A DNA stretch of 64,000 bases from Candidatus Poribacteria bacterium (GTDB taxonomy: Bacteria; Poribacteria; WGA-4E; WGA-3G). A model generated the notes under the pieces. The model was given only the letters and a program-made list of their open reading frames with translations, ran no database searches and was not told the origin of the DNA. A program made the translations under genes and the position numbers. Location of the stretch: positions 1 through 64,000 of the forward strand of contig PYJC01000136.1 of NCBI GenBank assembly GCA_003635255.1. Reading direction: 5' to 3'. Below are positions 24,158-33,361 of the stretch, in pieces. How positions within the stretch are numbered: the stretch's first letter is position 1; every line of letters starts with the position of its first letter.

Positions 24158-26458
24158 ATGCGTTTCATAGCTGTTATCGTCTTCTTAATTGTTGTAGCAA
24201 TCGCTATTAGCTGGTTCGCCTTCGACAAACTTGACAGTTTTGGGCAGGACAGTGTAATGCGATGGTCAATATTTGCTCTGATCGTATTGTTCACTATTTT
24301 GGCTGCCTTTGCTGCCGCGGTTATACGCTACCGGATACCGAAAGCCGATGTCGCTCTCGTGCGGACAGGTGGTTCAAAAGAGAAAATAAATATCACTAAA
24401 GGACTCTGGGTTAATACCATCATCCATGAAATTAAAGAAATTTCTCTCAACACAATGCGGATTGAGGTAATTCGAGAGGGTGCCGAGGCTTTGATTACCT
24501 ATGACTTCAACCGCGGTGATGTTGAAGTCGTTTTTTACCTTAAAGTTGAACCCGACCCCGATGATGTTTTACGGGCTGCACAAGCCCTCGGTGATAAATC
24601 CATGACCCCGGAAACAGTGCGTGAACTCATTGAACCTAAACTCGAAGGTGCGTTGCGAAGTGTGGCAGCCGAAAGTGACATCCAGGACCTCCTCCAGAAA
24701 CGCCAAGAGTTCGCTGATAAAGTCCAAGAGGCGTGTGGTGAAGATTTAGAAGCCCAAAACGGGTTGACGCTTGAGACTGTCTCAATTATCCGCGTGGACC
24801 AAACACCTGTTGAGACGCTTGACGCTGAAAACCGATTTGATGCTGTCGGTATTCGTGAAATTACTGAAATCACCGCTGATCAATATCGAGAAAAGGTAGA
24901 CATCGAGCAGCGGAAAGAGGTCGCTGTCGTTCAAATCGAAGTTGCTGCCCGTATAGAGAAGCTTGAAGCAGAACAGGAGCAGGCGTGGGCGGAATCCGAC
25001 CAGCAGAAGAATATCGCGATCTATGCCGCTGAACGGGAAGCGGAAACTCTCAAATTCCAATTTGAGATGGAACAGAGCGTGCAAGAACGTGAATACGAGA
25101 TGAAGCAAGAGGTCGAACGGGCACGTATCACGCAAGAACAGGTCGTCCAAGAACGAGAAATTGAGATGAACCGGGATGTTGAAGTCGCTCGTGTCCAGCA
25201 GGAACAGATTGTTGCAGAACGTGAGATTGAGAAAAACCTCATTGTCGAAACACAACAGATTGAGCAATCAAGAGTCGTCCAACTCGCAGAAATTGAGCAG
25301 TTCCTGACTGTCCAGTTACAGAAAATTGAGCAGGAGCAGGCGATTGAGGTTCGTGAAATAGAGAAGGTATTGACGGTCGAGAAAGCCCGCATCGCACAAG
25401 AAGAGGGTGTCATGCTCCGGGATATTGAGCGTGAGTTGATCGTGCAGACCGAACGCTTCGCGCAAGAACAACAGGTCATGCAACGTGAGATTGAGAAGAA
25501 CCTCGTCGTCGAAACCGCACAGATCGATCAGATGCGACAGGTTGAAACCGCTGAGATTGCTAAAAAATTGGCAGTAGAGTTAGCACGAATTGCGGCAGAT
25601 CAACAGGAACAAATCCGAGGTATTGAAAAGGAATTAGCGGTCGAGAAGGCACAGATTGCGCAAGAAGAGGGTGTGTCTTTGCGGGATATTGAGCGTGAGT
25701 TGATCGTGCAGACCGAACGCTTCGCGCAAGAACAACAGGTTATGCAGCGTGAGATTGAGAAGAACCTCGTTGTTGAAACCGCTCAGATCGATCAGATGCG
25801 ACATGTAGAACTCGCTGAGATTGCCAAAATGTTGAATGTGGAGCAGTCGCGTATCGGACAGGAGTTGCGTGTTGCGTTAACCGATGAAGACCGGAAGATC
25901 GAAGTCGCCAATAAACAGCAGGTGACGGCACTTGCGGAAAAAGAGAAGTTGCTCGCGGAAGCCGAACGTATGGGTGCCGAAGTAAATGTAACAGCAACGG
26001 AACAGGTGATGGAAGCCGAATGGCAGCGTGAAGTTGCAATCATCGGTGCTGAAGCACAAGCACAACCTATTGAACGTCTTGCGGACGCGGTGCTCGCCGA
26101 AGCGCGTGCGAAAGCACAAGGTGAGATGGCAGAATATGAAGCGCGGAATGTCGCTGAACAACGCGTTCTTGTCCAAGAGGCGATCTTAGAACTCATTAAT
26201 GATGCGGACGATATTATCGAGCAGCTGATGAAGCCGGTTGAGAAAATCGATAGCATTAAGATTCTGGATATGGGTAACACTGATGGTCAAGGTGGCATCA
26301 ACCGAAGCAGTATGGGTAGACTCGCGAACGCTTTGCTGGATACGGGTGCTATCTCTCCGATGCTGAAAGAGTTGTTTAACTTTGCGGATGTAGATGCCGA
26401 ACAGATTACAGATAAGATTGCTGAGTATCTGGCGGATCTTGTGAATCGTCCGAGTTGA
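24158..26458 (+). CDS. Flotillin/SPFH-like protein with long 22-residue repeats
   Basis: This 766-residue protein starts with two membrane helices (about 2-22 and 35-57), then a band-7/SPFH-like domain (about 60-250; ADVALVRTGGSKEKI, DFNRGDVEVVFYLKV, LTLETVSIIRVDQT). Residues roughly 300-570 are a long coiled coil made of at least eleven consecutive 22-residue units of the form REIEKNLxVExxxIxQxxxV. An 88-residue block is duplicated almost exactly. The C-terminus (ILELINDADDIIEQLMKP, then a short globular part) differs from flotillins I know. It probably forms membrane scaffolds. An AGGAG site precedes the ATG. Confidence 0.8.
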   Translation: MRFIAVIVFLIVVAIAISWFAFDKLDSFGQDSVMRWSIFALIVLFTILAAFAAAVIRYRIPKADVALVRTGGSKEKINITKGLWVNTIIHEIKEISLNTMRIEVIREGAEALITYDFNRGDVEVVFYLKVEPDPDDVLRAAQALGDKSMTPETVRELIEPKLEGALRSVAAESDIQDLLQKRQEFADKVQEACGEDLEAQNGLTLETVSIIRVDQTPVETLDAENRFDAVGIREITEITADQYREKVDIEQRKEVAVVQIEVAARIEKLEAEQEQAWAESDQQKNIAIYAAEREAETLKFQFEMEQSVQEREYEMKQEVERARITQEQVVQEREIEMNRDVEVARVQQEQIVAEREIEKNLIVETQQIEQSRVVQLAEIEQFLTVQLQKIEQEQAIEVREIEKVLTVEKARIAQEEGVMLRDIERELIVQTERFAQEQQVMQREIEKNLVVETAQIDQMRQVETAEIAKKLAVELARIAADQQEQIRGIEKELAVEKAQIAQEEGVSLRDIERELIVQTERFAQEQQVMQREIEKNLVVETAQIDQMRHVELAEIAKMLNVEQSRIGQELRVALTDEDRKIEVANKQQVTALAEKEKLLAEAERMGAEVNVTATEQVMEAEWQREVAIIGAEAQAQPIERLADAVLAEARAKAQGEMAEYEARNVAEQRVLVQEAILELINDADDIIEQLMKPVEKIDSIKILDMGNTDGQGGINRSSMGRLANALLDTGAISPMLKELFNFADVDAEQITDKIAEYLADLVNRPS

Positions 26459-26501
26459 TTGCCTCGGTGTACCACCAGGGTGAGTTTGTTATAGACTTCT
26501 T

Positions 26502-26530
26502 GGGTGCGTCTCCCAACCGCACCCGTTTTT
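26502..26530 (+). terminator. Rho-independent terminator built on a REP-like hairpin
   Basis: GGGTGCG (26502-26508) pairs with CGCACCC (26518-26524) and is followed by GTTTTT. It lies 43 bp after the flotillin-like gene. Its stem resembles the type-2 palindromes at 19170 and elsewhere. Confidence 0.7.
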
Positions 26531-26542
26531 CTGAGGAAAATC

Positions 26543-27841
26543 ATGCGACATTACAAACGGCAAACATCAGCAAAACGGTACAAAAGTCAGCGTTGTCGCA
26601 CCTGTCGTTCCAATAATGGGAAACGCATTTGCCCTGCCCTCGGTGGCATGTTAATCTGTCCAGAATGCTGTAGAGCGAAACGCGCGAAGATCCCTGGTTG
26701 TGATGAAAGATGTCGGTACTATGCGCCCCTCGTCGTTTCAAGTAGAATCCGCAGGAAATCAGATTTTCCGCTCCATCGCTGCTTAATCAGTCGTTCCAAA
26801 GACACCGGTATGTTAATTGTAGTAGGTACGCGAAAACGTCCGGATGGGAACTTGAAAGCAATGTTTCTCTTGCTGGATCTATGGAAGAAAGGTATCCGAG
26901 ACTGTTTTTTTGATGCGAACCTCTCAGAGAAACAGTTTGAGAAGGTTTCACAAAGAATAGCGACGAGTTACAATCTCAGTGAACCGACAGACCTACAGGA
27001 CACAGATGAACCTGAGGAAGTTATTCGGGTGCCCAAGGACACACTTATTATTGAAGCAGATAAAGCGATTCATCTTGATAACGGCGTGAAAATCGTTGAT
27101 CACGAAGAAGCCTCCGGTGGCAAAGCCATTGATAGTGCGCCCGGTGCGCGTGCGATACACGAGATTTATATCCCTAAAACCGGGAAGTGGTATCTTTGGG
27201 CGCGGGTCTTCTTTGAGTATAGCAAAGACTCTTATTGGATCGGTATGGATGACACACAGCCAAAGCCGTGGGATAAAGACGGCGGTCCCGGTGCGATAAA
27301 AATTTGGGCTAACCCTGATGATACTTCTAAATGGGGACGTTGGCTTTGGGATACCGCTTTAGACGACCCAACGGGTACCAAACCGAGCAAGCACCCTGCT
27401 TTTTTTCATATCAAACGCACTGGGTACTACCGCTTCTGGTCTAAAGGTCGGGAAGATGGTTCACGTTTGGATCAGATTTTGCTCACTCGCGCCCGTGATT
27501 TTAATGCGCAAACTGAGACAGAAGGGAAACCGCTGCCGCTCAGGTATTTGCCACACCTTTACGAACCTGCTTCGATTCACGAATGCCAAAAACTCATCCG
27601 ACATGCTATCGAGATTGCGACGACTGTCAACACCGAAATACCTTGGGAATTCAAATATTGGATCCAAGATATATGGGGAGATCTTACGCAATTTCCTGAA
27701 ATAGAAGGTTCACTCTACAAATGTCCGAAATGTGAAGCAGATTTGCCACAACAGACAGTCGATCTCATCATACAACACGCCCAATCCGATGATATTCAGT
27801 TCTATATCTTATGCCGGAAGTGTGGAGGCGAATTTGATTAA
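26543..27841 (+). CDS. Zinc-ribbon / carbohydrate-binding-like fusion protein
   Basis: I do not know this 432-residue architecture. Residues 18-57 contain eight cysteines (CRTC, CPECC and C-x3-C clusters), probably a zinc-binding module. A central part (about 165-325) resembles a galactose-binding or CBM6/35-like jelly roll: EIYIPKTGKWYLWARVFF, DSYWIGMDD, FFHIKRTGYYRFWSK and RLDQILLT. The C-terminus holds a second zinc ribbon (CPKC and CRKC). No signal peptide is present, so a sugar-binding-like domain would be cytoplasmic. The ATG at 26543 follows a GAGGA site; the longer frame begins inside the terminator hairpin. Its stop overlaps the next gene's start. Confidence 0.7.
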   Translation: MRHYKRQTSAKRYKSQRCRTCRSNNGKRICPALGGMLICPECCRAKRAKIPGCDERCRYYAPLVVSSRIRRKSDFPLHRCLISRSKDTGMLIVVGTRKRPDGNLKAMFLLLDLWKKGIRDCFFDANLSEKQFEKVSQRIATSYNLSEPTDLQDTDEPEEVIRVPKDTLIIEADKAIHLDNGVKIVDHEEASGGKAIDSAPGARAIHEIYIPKTGKWYLWARVFFEYSKDSYWIGMDDTQPKPWDKDGGPGAIKIWANPDDTSKWGRWLWDTALDDPTGTKPSKHPAFFHIKRTGYYRFWSKGREDGSRLDQILLTRARDFNAQTETEGKPLPLRYLPHLYEPASIHECQKLIRHAIEIATTVNTEIPWEFKYWIQDIWGDLTQFPEIEGSLYKCPKCEADLPQQTVDLIIQHAQSDDIQFYILCRKCGGEFD

Positions 27842-30005
27842 GCCGGCTGTCCCGCTTCGTTATTCTTCGCATTTTATCCAAACAAGCATTCGGCAAAAAC
27901 TGATGGTTGGCATTGTCAGTTTACTCTTCTTTTCTCTTTTTGTGCCGTTAAGTATCGCCGCGCCACCGAACCCGTATCTCTTTTTTAATGAAGACTCTAC
28001 GAGTGGCGAGTTGGTACCTAAGGCACCTCAGAGTCGGATCGAATTTCTTGAAGCGTTGGAAGACTGTTGTTTCGCCAACGAGCAAGGGGTCTTGCAGTCT
28101 GATGGTATAGAATACGTTCTCGCTTTGAAAATAGATTTCAGTGACATGCCCGGACGCAGGGAGGGTGCGGCATTCGACAGATACCTCTTCGCAACAGAAG
28201 GTGTCTCGATGAAAACCTATTTCCTCGAAAATTCCTATGGACAAATGGATATCCAGCCGGGACCGATGGGAGGGGTTCTCCCGAAAGGCAATACATGGAT
28301 TCGCGCCAAAAAACCGATGACGTATTATGGTGAAGGTGTCCGAATCTTGGAGCGTTATCGGGAATTGGTTCGGGAAGCGTGTGCGGCAGTAGATGCGATT
28401 GTTGATTTTTCGCAATATGATAGAGACAAAGACGGAATTGTTGACCATGTTTTCCTAATCCATTCAGGTAATGACCAAGCCTCGACAGGTGTTATTGATT
28501 ATGACATCCAGTCTGTCCTCCTACCCGGTGTTAATGCTGTTCACGATGGGGTGCGTGTCAATACTGCCGCGATTGTTGCTGAGGAACCTGACTTTGAACA
28601 TCCACATTTAGGCATCTATTTCCACGAGTTTTTTCATGATTTCGGTGCGCCTGATGTTTATGGACTCTTCACAGGTCCGCATGACCATAAATGGGGGCTG
28701 ATGGGTGCATTCGGTCCGTATCAAGGACCTGAAGAGTTTGGCATCGGAAACGGCTTGGAACCGAGCCATATCATAGGTTATCTTAAATGGGATTTTGACG
28801 CGAGACCTCAAAATGGTCGTCTCGGTTGGATCGAACCCGTTCAGATAACCGAAAACCAGCAAATTGATGTGCCAAGTTTTGAACTCGGTCCGAAAACGAA
28901 TAAACTTTTCAAAATTGATATTCACTCGTCAGGTAATTCGGCTAACACAGAAGCAAGAGAATTTTTTCTCATAGAGAATCGGAACAAAACTTCAGGGGCA
29001 ACTTTTGATACCTACTTACCAGAATCAGGCATCTTGATTTGGCACATTGATGAAACGCGACCGTATCCACTCGGTTCTTATGATGCGTCCCATCAGATAT
29101 GGCTTGAGGACCCGACAGACCCCGAACATCTCGGTATTTACCAACAAGATGGTGTTGAATCTATCAATGTGGTAACGATCACCGAAGGTGCTGCCTATTC
29201 CTTAGATGATGGACACACGGCTTTTACGCCTGGTACCGTTCCGAATAGCAATGCGAATGATGGGACGGTAACTGGGATTTCAATAACGAATATCGGTGCT
29301 GAAGGTTTTACCATCCCGATTTTGGTGTCGTTTGGCGATACCTACGAGCCGAATGATACGATTGTGACAGCATACCCGATCACATACGGTGAGACATACG
29401 ATTCTTTTCTTTTTGACGTGAGTGATGTGCGCGATGTGTACAAGTTGGAAGTTGTCGGTGGCATAACCATTTTAGTAACTCTGGCGGATCTTCCACCGGA
29501 GACGCATTATCGGTTGTCTCTCCACACGGCGACCGGTGAAATCCGTGCGACTGGCGAAATTGCTACAGAGATCTCGGGGTTGAAACTTATTTATCAACCT
29601 GAGATGACAGAGACGGTCTACCTTGTTGTTGAATCAGATGGCGGGTTCAGTAGCGTGGATTCCTATCAGTTACGGGTAGAACAACTTGAGGCGGGAGCGT
29701 TTACTTTTGAAGAGACCCGCGTATATCCGAATCCGCTGCGTTTAGGCGATGAGATGATGACGTTTGCCTATCGACTTTCCGCCTCCCAAATTGCGGATAC
29801 CGTTAACCTTGAGATTTTTATGCCAACGGGTGCGCTTGTTTATAGAGAAATGCATCAAAATGTATTTTCACAAGGGAAATTCGAGTGGCGCGGCGCGAAT
29901 CTCAGCGGCTCTCCTGTGGCATCAGGCATCTATATTTACCGTATTTCTGCAGAGCGGGAGGGGGTCCCTGTCCAAGAAATTGGAAAGTTAAGCGTTGTGA
30001 GATAG
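27834..30005 (+). CDS. Secreted M6-family metalloprotease with C-terminal sorting-like domain
   Basis: This protein of about 723 residues has a hydrophobic export signal (VGIVSLLFFSLFVPLSIAAP) and an M6 (immune inhibitor A-like) metalloprotease domain with the zinc motif HEFFHDFGAPD at about 264. A pre-peptidase-like region (DTYEPNDT...) follows. The C-terminal 90 residues (VYPNP..., ASGIYIYRI, IGKLSVVR) resemble type IX secretion sorting or FlgD-type Ig domains. I prefer a TTG start at 27834, preceded by GGAGG and overlapping the previous stop, which suggests translational coupling; an ATG at 27903 is possible. Confidence 0.85.
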   Translation: MIKPAVPLRYSSHFIQTSIRQKLMVGIVSLLFFSLFVPLSIAAPPNPYLFFNEDSTSGELVPKAPQSRIEFLEALEDCCFANEQGVLQSDGIEYVLALKIDFSDMPGRREGAAFDRYLFATEGVSMKTYFLENSYGQMDIQPGPMGGVLPKGNTWIRAKKPMTYYGEGVRILERYRELVREACAAVDAIVDFSQYDRDKDGIVDHVFLIHSGNDQASTGVIDYDIQSVLLPGVNAVHDGVRVNTAAIVAEEPDFEHPHLGIYFHEFFHDFGAPDVYGLFTGPHDHKWGLMGAFGPYQGPEEFGIGNGLEPSHIIGYLKWDFDARPQNGRLGWIEPVQITENQQIDVPSFELGPKTNKLFKIDIHSSGNSANTEAREFFLIENRNKTSGATFDTYLPESGILIWHIDETRPYPLGSYDASHQIWLEDPTDPEHLGIYQQDGVESINVVTITEGAAYSLDDGHTAFTPGTVPNSNANDGTVTGISITNIGAEGFTIPILVSFGDTYEPNDTIVTAYPITYGETYDSFLFDVSDVRDVYKLEVVGGITILVTLADLPPETHYRLSLHTATGEIRATGEIATEISGLKLIYQPEMTETVYLVVESDGGFSSVDSYQLRVEQLEAGAFTFEETRVYPNPLRLGDEMMTFAYRLSASQIADTVNLEIFMPTGALVYREMHQNVFSQGKFEWRGANLSGSPVASGIYIYRISAEREGVPVQEIGKLSVVR

Positions 30006-30220
30006 TCGCCACAAATTCTTATCACATATTGCTTGACTAAAAATTGTTGTTATGCTAACTTAAATGCAATAAAACTCGTTTAGACGCGCCATTTGGATTT
30101 TAACCGGTGTTTTCAAATCAGCGATACGTGTTAGTGGGCTGATCTGTTGAGTAGCCGGAATAGAAAATGAGAAACGAACTTATCATTCGTAGAATGGTAA
30201 CCAAGGAGGCAACAATATCA

Positions 30221-31273
30221 ATGAAATGGTTGAATAGATTCACAACACTCAATTTTGTCTTACTATTTGCATTCGCGTTTAGCGTTGCAGGTTGCGGTAC
30301 TGCCCTCACCAATTTGTCACCGATTCAACCTGTCCATAATATAGCGAAAGCGAAGATGGAACAGAGTGCAAACCCGACCGAAGAGGTGGTTGTCCCAGCG
30401 GTCCCTGCTGAGGCACTCGCGAAACCTGTGCTGGATAAATACGGTATGGAGACCGTCGGGTTCCGAATCGGGAAAGCACGCGATGCGAATATGGAAGCGT
30501 TAACTTACGTGTTCTCGTTCGATGAATACGCACACGCCGCTGACAAATGGAAGGATTTCCTTAGCGACTGGACAGAAGCCAAGACACAGATTGAACTGGG
30601 GACTGGCGAAGACAGGAAAGTCGTTGATGTCCTCATGATGTCAAACTACCCACAATTATTTGACGTTCAGTCAAGACAACCGATTTTGACGAAAACAGTA
30701 GATGGGATTACAGTTTCTATTGCTTATTGGCGAGGGGCGGATTTAGATAGAAAGTACAATCGAGGGAACGCATTTTCACCTTTTTATGAGACAGAAGCCC
30801 TTCACCAAGGCGACAAAACAGATGTATTCTATGTGAAGATTACCAACAATCGGAGTGAGAATATCATCTTTAATGTCAAGGAGTGCACTGTCGTCGATCA
30901 GGGTGAAAATATCTATAACGGTATGGATTACGATGATTTACAAGAACGTTTTACATACATGGCACGTGCGACAGGACTCTATGTCACAAATGGAATGGAA
31001 ATTGCGCGTCGGATTTTGATTGAAAAACGGATGCCTATTGTTGAAAAACAGGTGGGTAAGCGCCGAACAGGGGTCCCTCCCGGTGGCAGCGCGGAAGGTT
31101 TCTTACCGTTTGTAGAAACTAAATCGAACGCCGAGGAATTAAAGGTCATCCTACCGATTGAAAAGGCACCACCGCCCGGTGCAGCGCAACGGTATCAAAC
31201 GATAGAATTCGTGTTCCCTTTCACACATAATAAAGGGATTCGTGTTGCACAACCCGCAACTAAGCGGTATTAA
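30221..31273 (+). CDS. Lipoprotein of unknown function
   Basis: This 350-residue protein has a lipoprotein signal peptide (FVLLFAFAFSVAGC) with a lipobox cysteine at about residue 25. The mature part contains EALTYVFSFDEYAHAADKWKDFL and later VFYVKITNNRSENIIFNVKECTVV, which suggests a beta-rich region, but I recognise no family. A strong AAGGAGG lies 11 bp before the ATG at 30221, which decides the start. A convincing terminator follows. It stands alone between the M6 protease and dinG. Confidence 0.7.
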   Translation: MKWLNRFTTLNFVLLFAFAFSVAGCGTALTNLSPIQPVHNIAKAKMEQSANPTEEVVVPAVPAEALAKPVLDKYGMETVGFRIGKARDANMEALTYVFSFDEYAHAADKWKDFLSDWTEAKTQIELGTGEDRKVVDVLMMSNYPQLFDVQSRQPILTKTVDGITVSIAYWRGADLDRKYNRGNAFSPFYETEALHQGDKTDVFYVKITNNRSENIIFNVKECTVVDQGENIYNGMDYDDLQERFTYMARATGLYVTNGMEIARRILIEKRMPIVEKQVGKRRTGVPPGGSAEGFLPFVETKSNAEELKVILPIEKAPPPGAAQRYQTIEFVFPFTHNKGIRVAQPATKRY

Positions 31274-31329
31274 GCAACGGTAGTGTTTGCTGAGACATAG
31301 CACTCCAGACGATTCATACACACATTACG

Positions 31330-31369
31330 ATGCCCGTGGTGATATAGACTGCGGGCATTTTATTTTTCT
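31330..31369 (+). terminator. Rho-independent terminator
   Basis: ATGCCCG (31330-31336) pairs with CGGGCAT (31352-31358), followed by TTTATTTTT. It ends the lipoprotein transcript and lies between it and the convergent dinG gene. Confidence 0.8.
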
Positions 31370-33345
31370 ACAATTTCGCAGTCTGGTAGTGAATCGAGAA
31401 ACTGTTTGCCATAACTTCTTGTCCTAATGCGTGGATCAAGAATAACAACAATCCCCTTGTCGGTCTGTGTGCGGATGAGCCGTCCAAACCCCTGTTTGAG
31501 GCGTAAAATTGCCTCCGGTAGACTGAACTCGAAAAACTCATTCCCGCCGCTTTCCTTGATCTGTTTTACGCGCGCTTCCATCACGGGATGCGTTGGCACT
31601 TCAAAGGGAAGTCGTGTTATGATAACATTGCTGAGCGCTTCACCTCGCACGTCAACGCCCTCCCAGAAACTCGATGTTCCGAATAAAACCGAATCCGTAT
31701 CCTCACGAAACGCCTGAAGCATGTCCGTCCGTGAAAGTTCGCCCCCCTGTTTAAAGGTGCTAATCCCTATATCTTCTAAATCGGGTGCGACAGCCTCATA
31801 GACTTCGTCCATCATTTTGTAACTTGTAAAAAGGATGAATGCCTTGCCGTGGGTCAGTTCGAGATAGTGTTTAATTTTACGCGTCACCGCTGGTATAAAA
31901 TCGCTGCTATTTGGATCCGGCATCCCTTTCGGAATGTGAATCTGTACCTGTTTTTTAAAATCAAACGGGGAATGAGCCAGCAGTTCACGACACTCATCTA
32001 TGCCGACCCTCGCTTTAAAATAGGCAAAGTTACGATTGGTAGAAAGCGTAGCACTCGTCATTACAACGCTACTTTTCTCTGTGAAGAGATAGTCTTGCAA
32101 CATCTGGTTGATATTTGCCGGGGTAGCGTTTAGGAGGATACGCGGCGTTCGTCCTCGTGTTGATACTTCTGTCCAGTAGACATAATTCGGATCCGTTTGC
32201 CGGATGATCATATCTAATTCGTCCCGGAGCCGTTGGCAATGATTGTGGTGGGCGGTAATTTCCTGCTCGTCATCGTCCGTCATGGCATTGTCCCGAAGAC
32301 GTTTCAGCGTTTTTTCAATTTCCAAGAGGGGTGCGTCTAACACGTTTTCGACAAAATCGCTTCTATGAATGCGTTGTGTTAGAGAAATGCCGCGTCCTTC
32401 CGCTTCAATTTCTTCTTCCATCGCCTCAAGAACACTATTGAAAAGTATATTCGTCTGTTCGCGCGCCTCTACGACTTGATCTTTCAGTTGTGGCGATTGG
32501 AAATGTTCTGCCAATCCATCATTACTGCGCTCATTGTAGAGCGAATCGAGTAGCCATTTGAGGCGCGTATTATTGAAGTTGACGCTTGCGTGGTTGGTTG
32601 CTGTCGCTTCGAGATGATGTGCTTCATCAATGATGAGATAGTCATAATCAGGCAAGATCCCGGCGGCTGCGTCGCTGTCTTTTCGGATTGTGAGATCGCT
32701 GAAGAGGAGATGATGGTTCACAATGAGTAGATCCGCATTGTGCATTTCGCGTCGGACTTTGAAATAGAAACAGGTACCGTAGGTTTCACAGTTGCGTCCG
32801 AGGCAGTTATCTCTGTCCGAAGCGACCTTATCCCACACCTGCGGATTCGGCTGCCACGGTAGGTCTGCTCTGCTACCATCCGCTGTCTGATCTACCCATT
32901 CTGCGATCTCGCTGACCTGATCTACTTCTTCGAGTGTATCAAATAAACCGCGTTCATAATTGAACAGGTTTTTCAGCCTTCGCCGTGAAAGGTAATTACG
33001 CCGTCCCTTTGCAAGCACTACGTTGAAATCGCGTGGGAGCACACGTTGTAGAAATGGGATGTCCTTTGTGACCAGTTGCTCTTGTAGGCTGATAGTATTC
33101 GTCGAAATGACTACCGTTTGTTCCGATTTGAGGGCAAGGGAGATTGCGGGAATTAGATAAGCGAAACTTTTACCGACACCCGTTCCGGCTTCAACAATCA
33201 GGTGTTCAGAGGCTGTCAATGCTCTGGCTACTTCATGAGCCATCTGCAATTGCTCTTGACGGAACTCATACCCTTCAAGATGCTGTGAGATGAGACCGCC
33301 CGGACTAAAGATTTCTCTGAGCGTCAGGGGTGTTGATGTTGTCAT
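31360..33345 (-). CDS. dinG: DinG-like ATP-dependent DNA helicase
   Basis: This 661-residue superfamily 2 helicase shows Walker A VEAGTGVGKSFAYLIP at about 55, the iron-sulfur cluster cysteines in CLGRNCETYGTC (about 185-196), the DEAH box (IIDEAHHLEATATNH), SATL in motif III and the arginine-finger motif QGFGRLIRT near the C-terminus. DinG unwinds DNA and R-loops during repair and replication conflicts. It starts 17 bp after htrA on the same strand, so the two may share a transcript. No exonuclease domain is attached. Confidence 0.9.
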   Translation of the reverse strand: MTTSTPLTLREIFSPGGLISQHLEGYEFRQEQLQMAHEVARALTASEHLIVEAGTGVGKSFAYLIPAISLALKSEQTVVISTNTISLQEQLVTKDIPFLQRVLPRDFNVVLAKGRRNYLSRRRLKNLFNYERGLFDTLEEVDQVSEIAEWVDQTADGSRADLPWQPNPQVWDKVASDRDNCLGRNCETYGTCFYFKVRREMHNADLLIVNHHLLFSDLTIRKDSDAAAGILPDYDYLIIDEAHHLEATATNHASVNFNNTRLKWLLDSLYNERSNDGLAEHFQSPQLKDQVVEAREQTNILFNSVLEAMEEEIEAEGRGISLTQRIHRSDFVENVLDAPLLEIEKTLKRLRDNAMTDDDEQEITAHHNHCQRLRDELDMIIRQTDPNYVYWTEVSTRGRTPRILLNATPANINQMLQDYLFTEKSSVVMTSATLSTNRNFAYFKARVGIDECRELLAHSPFDFKKQVQIHIPKGMPDPNSSDFIPAVTRKIKHYLELTHGKAFILFTSYKMMDEVYEAVAPDLEDIGISTFKQGGELSRTDMLQAFREDTDSVLFGTSSFWEGVDVRGEALSNVIITRLPFEVPTHPVMEARVKQIKESGGNEFFEFSLPEAILRLKQGFGRLIRTQTDKGIVVILDPRIRTRSYGKQFLDSLPDCEIVEK

Positions 33346-33361
33346 ATATTTTTATCGGAGG

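Noticed and set aside
25021-26280. Several - strand frames opposite the flotillin-like gene
   Set aside because: They are antisense shadows of the repetitive coiled coil, rich in Ser/Cys/Arg or Leu/Phe, with no family or ribosome-binding site.
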